Assembly (NCBI RefSeq): GCF_021568775.1
Contig: NZ_JAKGSG010000025.1
Span: 218,751-282,750 of the forward strand
Source: Antribacter soli
GTDB taxonomy: Bacteria; Actinomycetota; Actinomycetes; Actinomycetales; Cellulomonadaceae
Length of the DNA stretch: 64,000 nucleotides
Reading direction: 5' to 3'
Part shown: positions 59,117 through 64,000 of the stretch, piece after piece
How positions within the stretch are numbered: the stretch's first letter is position 1
Layout: each line of letters starts with the position of its first letter
The notes under the pieces: model-generated
Database searches by the model: none
Told to the model about the DNA's origin: nothing
What the model saw: the letters and a program-made list of their open reading frames with translations, nothing else
Position numbers and translations under genes: made by a program

Positions 59117-60787
59117 TCAGCCCTGCACGGGTTCGAGGGTCGTGAGCACCAGCACCGTCGTCGGAGCGCGCGTGCTCAACGTGGCGTACGGGTTCTCCTC
59201 GGTCGGCCATCCCGTGAACCGGGCGTCGGTGTAGGCGCCCCACTCCGGGCCTGGGAACAGGGGGATCACCGGGGCCCGCGCGTCGAACTCGGCCTGGAGC
59301 TCGTTGACGAGCGCGTGCTGTGCGTCCTGATCCGCCGTCGCCGCGAGCTCGTCGAGCAGGGTGTCCGCCTGCTCGTCGCCGAAGCGGTGGTAGTTCTCGA
59401 ACGTCTTCTCGCCCACGGGCTTGACCGTCGCGGTCGACATGACACCGCGGTAGAACTGGTACGGCGTGGGGGCGTTGTTGCTCCACACGATGCCGCTGTC
59501 GAAGGAGCCGTCCTCGTAGCCCGCCACCACGGCGGACCAGTCGGGCGCGTCGACCGAGGCCTCGACACCGATCTCGGCCAGGTTCTGCGAGATGATCTCG
59601 GCGACCGACAGCCAGTCGGACGACGTGGAGCCCACCGAGATCGTGGCGGTGAAGGGGGAACCGTCCTTGAGCGTGCGGTTCCCGTCCCCACCGCGCGGGT
59701 AGCCGGCGTCGTCGAGCAGCGCGTTGGCGGCCTCGACGTCACGCTGGGTCCACTCGCACGAGTCGGCGAGACCCTGGTCGCGCCACGTGTCGTAGGCGCC
59801 GGACAGACCGGTGCAGTCCGCGGGGTACGTGTAGCCCTGCATCGCGACGTCGACGATCTGCTGGCGGTCGATCGCCATGCTGAGCGCCTTGCGGACGTCG
59901 ACGTCGTCGTACGGCGCCTTCGTCGTGTTGAGCTGCCAGTTGATCATCGAGCCGGTCGGCGGGAACCAGTAGTGGTTGTGCTCCGGGTCCCTCGCGACGA
60001 ACGCCTGCTCGATGTTGGGGATGAACTGCGGCGCCCAGTCCACCTCACCGTTGGCGGCGGCCAGGTTGGCGCCGTCGTTACCCGCGAACGCGAGCATGCG
60101 GATCGACGGGATCTTCTGCTTCTCGGGCTGCCAGTAGCTCGGGTTCGGCCCGAGGTCGAACGACTGGCTCTCGAAGCGGATCACCTCCGTGTAGGGCCCC
60201 GTGCCGACCGGGGACTCGTTCGTCTCCTTGGCCGGGTCCGCCACCTGGGACCACACGTGGTCCGGGATGATGATCTGCTGGCCGATCTCGTACAGGGCCG
60301 GCGAGTAGACCCGGTTGAGGTGGAGGACGACGGTGGCGTCGTCGACCGCCTCTGCCTTGTCGAGGTACTCGTAGCCGCCGAGAACCTCCTTCTGCAGCTC
60401 GAACGTCGTGGCGACGTCCTGGGCCACCAGCGGCTCCCCGTCGGACCACTGGACGCCTTCGCGCAGCGAGAAGGTCAGCTGCAGACCGTCGTCAGAGACA
60501 CTCCACTCGGTCGCGAGCCACGGCGTCGTGCTGCCGTCGGCCGGGTTGTAGACGAACATCGGCTCGTAGACGGCCTGCTGCGTCATCGGCGCGACGTTCG
60601 GCGAGAACGGGTTGAAGTTGCGCACGAAGGTCCCCATGTCCTCGCGCGGGATGATCAACGGCGCGGCACCCTCTTCGGTGCCGTCCCCGGAGCCACCGGG
60701 CCCGCAGGCCGTGAGGGCAAGGGTGCCGGCCAACGCCAGCGCAACAACGCGCGCTGCGCGCCGAACCGGGCGGAATCGTGTCATCAT
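59117..60787 (-). CDS. Substrate-binding lipoprotein family 5, probable oligosaccharide binder
   Basis: A 556-residue solute-binding protein family 5 lipoprotein (lipobox LALTAC, Cys28). Family traits: ATEWSVSDDGLQLTFSLREG then VQWSDGEPL, and ALSMAIDRQQIVDVAM in the hinge domain. The family is named for peptide binding, but many members bind oligosaccharides. Its place between a LacI regulator and two GH32 genes makes fructo-oligosaccharides the likely ligand (inference). Two ATGs (60787, 60784) are adjacent. Confidence 0.92.
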   Translation of the reverse strand: MMTRFRPVRRAARVVALALAGTLALTACGPGGSGDGTEEGAAPLIIPREDMGTFVRNFNPFSPNVAPMTQQAVYEPMFVYNPADGSTTPWLATEWSVSDDGLQLTFSLREGVQWSDGEPLVAQDVATTFELQKEVLGGYEYLDKAEAVDDATVVLHLNRVYSPALYEIGQQIIIPDHVWSQVADPAKETNESPVGTGPYTEVIRFESQSFDLGPNPSYWQPEKQKIPSIRMLAFAGNDGANLAAANGEVDWAPQFIPNIEQAFVARDPEHNHYWFPPTGSMINWQLNTTKAPYDDVDVRKALSMAIDRQQIVDVAMQGYTYPADCTGLSGAYDTWRDQGLADSCEWTQRDVEAANALLDDAGYPRGGDGNRTLKDGSPFTATISVGSTSSDWLSVAEIISQNLAEIGVEASVDAPDWSAVVAGYEDGSFDSGIVWSNNAPTPYQFYRGVMSTATVKPVGEKTFENYHRFGDEQADTLLDELAATADQDAQHALVNELQAEFDARAPVIPLFPGPEWGAYTDARFTGWPTEENPYATLSTRAPTTVLVLTTLEPVQG

Positions 60788-60859
60788 CGGTATCGCATTC
60801 CTCTCTTCATCGCTGAAGGCGAAGGGTGGGTGTGTTGCGGTCGCCGGGGTTGATTGGCG

Positions 60860-61918
60860 TCAGACCGACGACCGTTCGAGCAGCGGGCAGTCGATCGTCA
60901 CGATCTCCGTGCCGATCGACTGCCCCGCTGTGAGGGCGGCGAGCATGTCGACGCCCCGAGCGCCCATCTCCTGGAAGGGAAGGGCGACGGTGGTGAGCCG
61001 CGGACGCAGGTACGCGGCGATGAGCTCCTGGTTGTCGAACCCCACGACGGCCACGTCGCCCGGGATCGTGAGGCCACGTTCCTTGATCGCGTCGTAGGCC
61101 CCCATGGCCATCCGGTCGTTGCCGCAGAAGATCGCCGTCGGGCGGTCTGCGCGATCCAAGAGCTCAGAGGCGGCCGAATACCCGCCGTCGGCCGTGGCGT
61201 CGCCGGCGACCACGAGCGACGTGTCCACCGGGATGCCGGCGGCGTCGAGCGCCTCCTCGTATCCCTGCCGGCGGCCCACGCTCGCGGGGATCGCCGGATC
61301 GAGCGTGACGAGGCCGATGCGGGTGTGCCCGGCGTCGAGCAGCCGCTGCGTGGCGCGCCGGCCCCCGCCGACCTCGTCCGGGACGACCGCGGGGAGGCTG
61401 CCGTCGGCATCGAAGCAGTTGACGAGCACGGCCGGTACCTCCCGGACGATGTCCGGCACGTGAACCGCCCGGTGCCAGGTCGCGGCGTAGAGGAGGCCCT
61501 CGATCCGCTGCTCGAGCAGCTTCTCGATCCCGGCGGCCTCGGTGGCCACCTCCGACTCGCTCGAGGCGATCAGCAGGAACTTTCCCTGCTCGAGCGCGCG
61601 GTCCTGAGCGCCCTTGATCACGTCGACCGCGAACGGCGCGGTGACGATCTCCGTCACGATCCCGTACCAGTCGCTCCGGCGGGCCGCGAGCGCCCGGGCA
61701 CCCGCGTTCGGGCGGTAGCCGAGCGCGGCGGCCGCGTCGATCACGCGGCGACGCGTCTCGTCCGGGATCCCGGCGTCGGCGCGGTCGTTGAGCACGAACG
61801 AGACCGTCGTGCGCGAGACGCCCGCCCTCTCCGCGACGTCGCCCATCGTGGGGCCGCGTCGCGCGCGCCCGTCCCCCTCGGTACGGGGGCGGCGCACTCT
61901 GGCATCGCTCGTCGACAT
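60860..61918 (-). CDS. LacI-family transcriptional repressor
   Basis: A 352-residue LacI/GalR regulator. The N-terminal arm is basic; the HTH is TMGDVAERAGVSRTTVSFVL (24-43) and the hinge helix is followed by the sugar-binding core (FCGNDRMAMGAYDAIKERGL, VAVVGFDNQELIAAYLRPRL). AAGGAG precedes the ATG. It is the first gene of the fructan operon and probably represses it via the paired operators just upstream. Confidence 0.94.
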   Translation of the reverse strand: MSTSDARVRRPRTEGDGRARRGPTMGDVAERAGVSRTTVSFVLNDRADAGIPDETRRRVIDAAAALGYRPNAGARALAARRSDWYGIVTEIVTAPFAVDVIKGAQDRALEQGKFLLIASSESEVATEAAGIEKLLEQRIEGLLYAATWHRAVHVPDIVREVPAVLVNCFDADGSLPAVVPDEVGGGRRATQRLLDAGHTRIGLVTLDPAIPASVGRRQGYEEALDAAGIPVDTSLVVAGDATADGGYSAASELLDRADRPTAIFCGNDRMAMGAYDAIKERGLTIPGDVAVVGFDNQELIAAYLRPRLTTVALPFQEMGARGVDMLAALTAGQSIGTEIVTIDCPLLERSSV

Positions 61919-61933
61919 TGACGCTCCTTCTTA

Positions 61934-61968
61934 CTAACTCGCGTTAGGAGGGAACTTACGCGCGTTAG
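61934..61968. promoter_or_regulatory. Tandem LacI-type operators
   Basis: CTAACTCGCGTTAG (61934-61947) is a symmetrical 14-mer with central CG, the usual LacI-family site form. A second copy, CTTACGCGCGTTAG (61955-61968), lies 21 bp downstream, two helical turns. Both are upstream of the lacI-type gene and would control the whole operon. Confidence 0.65.
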
Positions 61969-62125
61969 GAGCGGTCGTCAACCCCCTGTTGTTGCTCGAC
62001 GGCGCCCACACAAGACCGACTCTCAACTGGTCCGGTGCGGACCGCCGGATTGCGGCGTCGCCGTCGAGATCGACGGTTCGGGAAACCACTGGTTCGCCTC
62101 CTGGGCAACGCCGTAGGTTCGCTGC

Positions 62126-63016
62126 ATGGACTTCAGCATCGACGTCTCCTCCGTGCTGCCCGCCGGCGTGCGCGTCACCGAGGTCGTCCCGCGTACCAGC
62201 GGCGCGCTGTCCACGGTCTGGGAGGTTCGGCTGGCCGACGGCGCACCGCTGATCGTCAAGCAGTACGCCGACCGATGGCGGTGGAAGCAGGCCAAGGAGG
62301 CCTACGTCTACGGGCTGCTCGCCGACCTGCCGGCGCTGCCGTCGGTCGTCCGCCTGGACGCCGAGCGGGCCGTCACCGTCCTGACGCTCGTCCCCGGCAC
62401 GCCGCTGTCACAGACCACGCTGCCCCCGGATGCAGAACGGGACCTGTTCCGCCAGGTCGGAGTGATCGCCCGGGCGATCCACTCGGTGCGGCAGGCCGAG
62501 TTCGGGTACCTCACCACACGCATCGTCGACCCTGAGCGGGACAACACGGCCTACATGTCGCGGCAGTTCGACAAGAAGCTCGCCGAGTTCACCGACCTCG
62601 GCGGGAGCCCTGGCACGGCGCGTCGGGTCAGCGAACGGCTGGCTGCCGACTCCGATCTGTTCGCGTGGTGCGCCGGCGCCCACCTGTGCCACAACGACCT
62701 GCACGCAGGAAACGTCCTCGTGGCGCCCGACGGCCACGGCTGGCGTGTGACCGGCATCGTCGACGTGGAGAACGCCATCGCGGCTGATCCGCTCATGGAC
62801 CTGGCCAAGACGCTCCAGTACGAGTCGCGCCACCGGTCCGCCGGCGTCCTCTCTGGGCTCCTGGAGGGCTACGGCGACCTGCCTGGCGATGCCCACGAGC
62901 GGATCGCGCTCTACCGGCTCTATCACGCCCTCGAGCTGTGGGATTGGTTCGCGAGCAACGGCACGACCGACCCGCTGGACAGCATCGAGGACGACATCCG
63001 CCAGCTGGCCGGCTGA
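62126..63016 (+). CDS. Aminoglycoside phosphotransferase-fold kinase
   Basis: A 296-residue APH-family protein. The ATP site shows LIVKQY (Lys44), the catalytic loop HLCHNDLHAGNVLVA with Asp191, and the DFG-like IVDVENAIAADPLMDLAK. The substrate may be a small metabolite or an antibiotic; family membership alone does not tell. It starts with ATG, weak ribosome site, divergent from the LacI gene. Confidence 0.88.
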   Translation: MDFSIDVSSVLPAGVRVTEVVPRTSGALSTVWEVRLADGAPLIVKQYADRWRWKQAKEAYVYGLLADLPALPSVVRLDAERAVTVLTLVPGTPLSQTTLPPDAERDLFRQVGVIARAIHSVRQAEFGYLTTRIVDPERDNTAYMSRQFDKKLAEFTDLGGSPGTARRVSERLAADSDLFAWCAGAHLCHNDLHAGNVLVAPDGHGWRVTGIVDVENAIAADPLMDLAKTLQYESRHRSAGVLSGLLEGYGDLPGDAHERIALYRLYHALELWDWFASNGTTDPLDSIEDDIRQLAG

Positions 63017-63058
63017 TGCGAACGGTGCCTCCAGATCCCCCGGAACACGGAGAGGTCC

Positions 63059-63115
63059 ATGGGCCACGTCGGCGCCGGGGACAACGCCGCGATGAAGTCG
63101 TTCTTCGCCCTGCTG
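63059..63115 (+). mobile_element. Trace of an IS3-type transposase
   Basis: Nineteen codons read MGHVGAGDNAAMKSFFALL, matching the third catalytic block of IS3-family transposases (pattern VGxxxDNAxMESFFALL). The rest of the transposase and the inverted repeats are absent; the frame diverges right at the stop codon of the opposite-strand kinase gene. It looks like the scar of an old insertion. Confidence 0.4.
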
Positions 63116-64000
63116 TCAGGAGAGCGCGTCCACGTTGCGCAGGTGGGCAATCCAGCTGTTGCACTCGTCCACATGCGTCAGACCGATGGTGGGTGCAGCC
63201 CACATGATGAAGGCGGCGGCGTCGACCATTCCGGCCAGGTCGAAGGCGACCGGCAGCAGTTCGCGCTCGACATCGGACAGCGCCCTCGTCCGCTCGTATC
63301 CGGCTACGGCTGCGTCGGCGAGGTCGCGCGGCAGTCGCAGGTCGGGGTGGTCGACGGCGAGGTAGTGGAAGACGCGCGCCAGGTCGATGACGAGCGGACC
63401 GCGGTTGAGCTCGTCGAAGTCCAGCACGGCGGTCACCTCCCCGGCCGCCACCAGGAGGTTCTGCCGGTGGAGGTCGTGGTGGAGCGGACCGCAGGGCAGC
63501 TCGTCCAAGCGCTCCAGCTCTTCGCCTCGGCCTTCGAGGAAGTCCCGCACGCGATCGTGCCAGTCGTCGACGCCGTCGAGCTCGGGCCGGGACGCCAGAC
63601 CCTGGTGGAGGAGGCCGAGGCGGTCGATCACCGGGATCCGCACGTCGGTCCAGTCGGTGGTGAGTAGGTGCATCCGGGCCAGCAGCTCACCGGCCTGCCC
63701 TGCCAGCGGCGCGGTCATCTCGGTCGGGACGTCGCCGGGCACCCAGGGGAAGACGGCGATCGGGCGGCGATCGGCCTCGACCACCAGCTCGCCCGAGGCG
63801 GTCCGAAGCGGTGCCGGCGTCGGGTACCCGTTCTCCCCGAGGAACGCGACCAGCCGCAGCTCGGCGCGGATCTTCTCGATGCCCGACATCCGGTACTCCC
63901 GCAGCACCATGTCGCCTTGGTCGGTCGCGACGCGGAAGTTGCCGTTGTCCTCGCCGCCTTCGAGCAGCTTCGGATCACCGGTGGGGCGCAGGCCGTACTC
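63116..64000 (-). CDS. Phosphotransferase-fold kinase (homoserine kinase type II/APH-like), 5' end beyond the window
   Basis: The frame is open to the right edge, so the N-terminus is missing. Visible: LLEGGEDNGNFRVATDQGDM with the phosphate-loop pattern, VLREYR (ATP Lys/Arg strand), the catalytic loop CGPLHHDLHRQNLL and the DFG-like VLDFDELNRGPLVIDLAR. These belong to the choline/homoserine kinase-like APH superfamily. It is convergent with the other phosphotransferase gene. Confidence 0.85.
   Translation of the reverse strand, partial: EYGLRPTGDPKLLEGGEDNGNFRVATDQGDMVLREYRMSGIEKIRAELRLVAFLGENGYPTPAPLRTASGELVVEADRRPIAVFPWVPGDVPTEMTAPLAGQAGELLARMHLLTTDWTDVRIPVIDRLGLLHQGLASRPELDGVDDWHDRVRDFLEGRGEELERLDELPCGPLHHDLHRQNLLVAAGEVTAVLDFDELNRGPLVIDLARVFHYLAVDHPDLRLPRDLADAAVAGYERTRALSDVERELLPVAFDLAGMVDAAAFIMWAAPTIGLTHVDECNSWIAHLRNVDALS

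Overview
The window comes from a high-GC actinobacterium. Very high GC, GTG starts, many 4-nt ATGA/GTGA gene overlaps, WXG100 proteins and an oxidative amine/sugar catabolic gene set suggest Micrococcales (Cellulomonas/Promicromonospora-like), but genus cannot be fixed from the sequence alone. The window carries no rRNA or tRNA gene, CRISPR array or intact insertion sequence that I can see.

Layout. 1-12.2 kb: the end of a thiamine-diphosphate enzyme, an orphan membrane sensor, an aldehyde dehydrogenase, a decayed dehydrogenase/MoaF pair, an AraC regulator and a complete branched-chain-amino-acid-type (Liv) ABC transporter followed by a GMC oxidoreductase. 12.4-14.6 kb: a WXG-like secreted-protein candidate with a lipoprotein. 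14.6-21.2 kb: a copper amine oxidase with two APC permeases and an IclR-type regulator. 21-28.9 kb: housekeeping-type accessory genes, several gene remnants and a 661-residue secreted coiled-coil protein. 28.9-36.4 kb: a seven-gene, tightly overlapping operon with a sugar ABC importer, a ROK regulator, a pyranose-oxidase-like GMC enzyme, a nucleoside deaminase and a sugar isomerase-like TIM barrel. 36.6-38.4 kb: an XRE-cupin regulator divergent from a 2-oxoglutarate/Fe(II) oxygenase. 38.4-47.9 kb: a compact type VII secretion locus with an EssC-like ATPase. 49.1-51.6 kb: a probable graspetide (omega-ester RiPP) cluster. 51.8-62 kb: a LacI-controlled fructan operon with two GH32 enzymes and an oligopeptide-type ABC importer. 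The window ends with two phosphotransferase-fold genes flanking a trace of an IS3-type transposase.

The best candidate for an undescribed system is the 2.5-kb cluster at 49.1-51.6 kb. Two small proteins each carry a leader with a K-V-x-x-F-L motif, then eight or nine [Ser/Thr]-[Ser/Thr]-Glu triplets that begin at the same residue (Ser38), then a conserved Asp-Pro/Trp-containing C-terminal follower. They are co-transcribed with an ATP-grasp ligase and a second protein that looks like an ATP-grasp enzyme without its catalytic core. The most economical reading is a multi-ring, ester-crosslinked peptide made from Ser/Thr and Glu. The compact type VII locus (two WXG100-like proteins, a T7SS-signal effector, a membrane protein with duplicated LysM-like modules and an EssC-like ATPase, without EccB/EccD/EccE/mycosin) and the oxidase-deaminase-isomerase sugar operon are the next most interesting.
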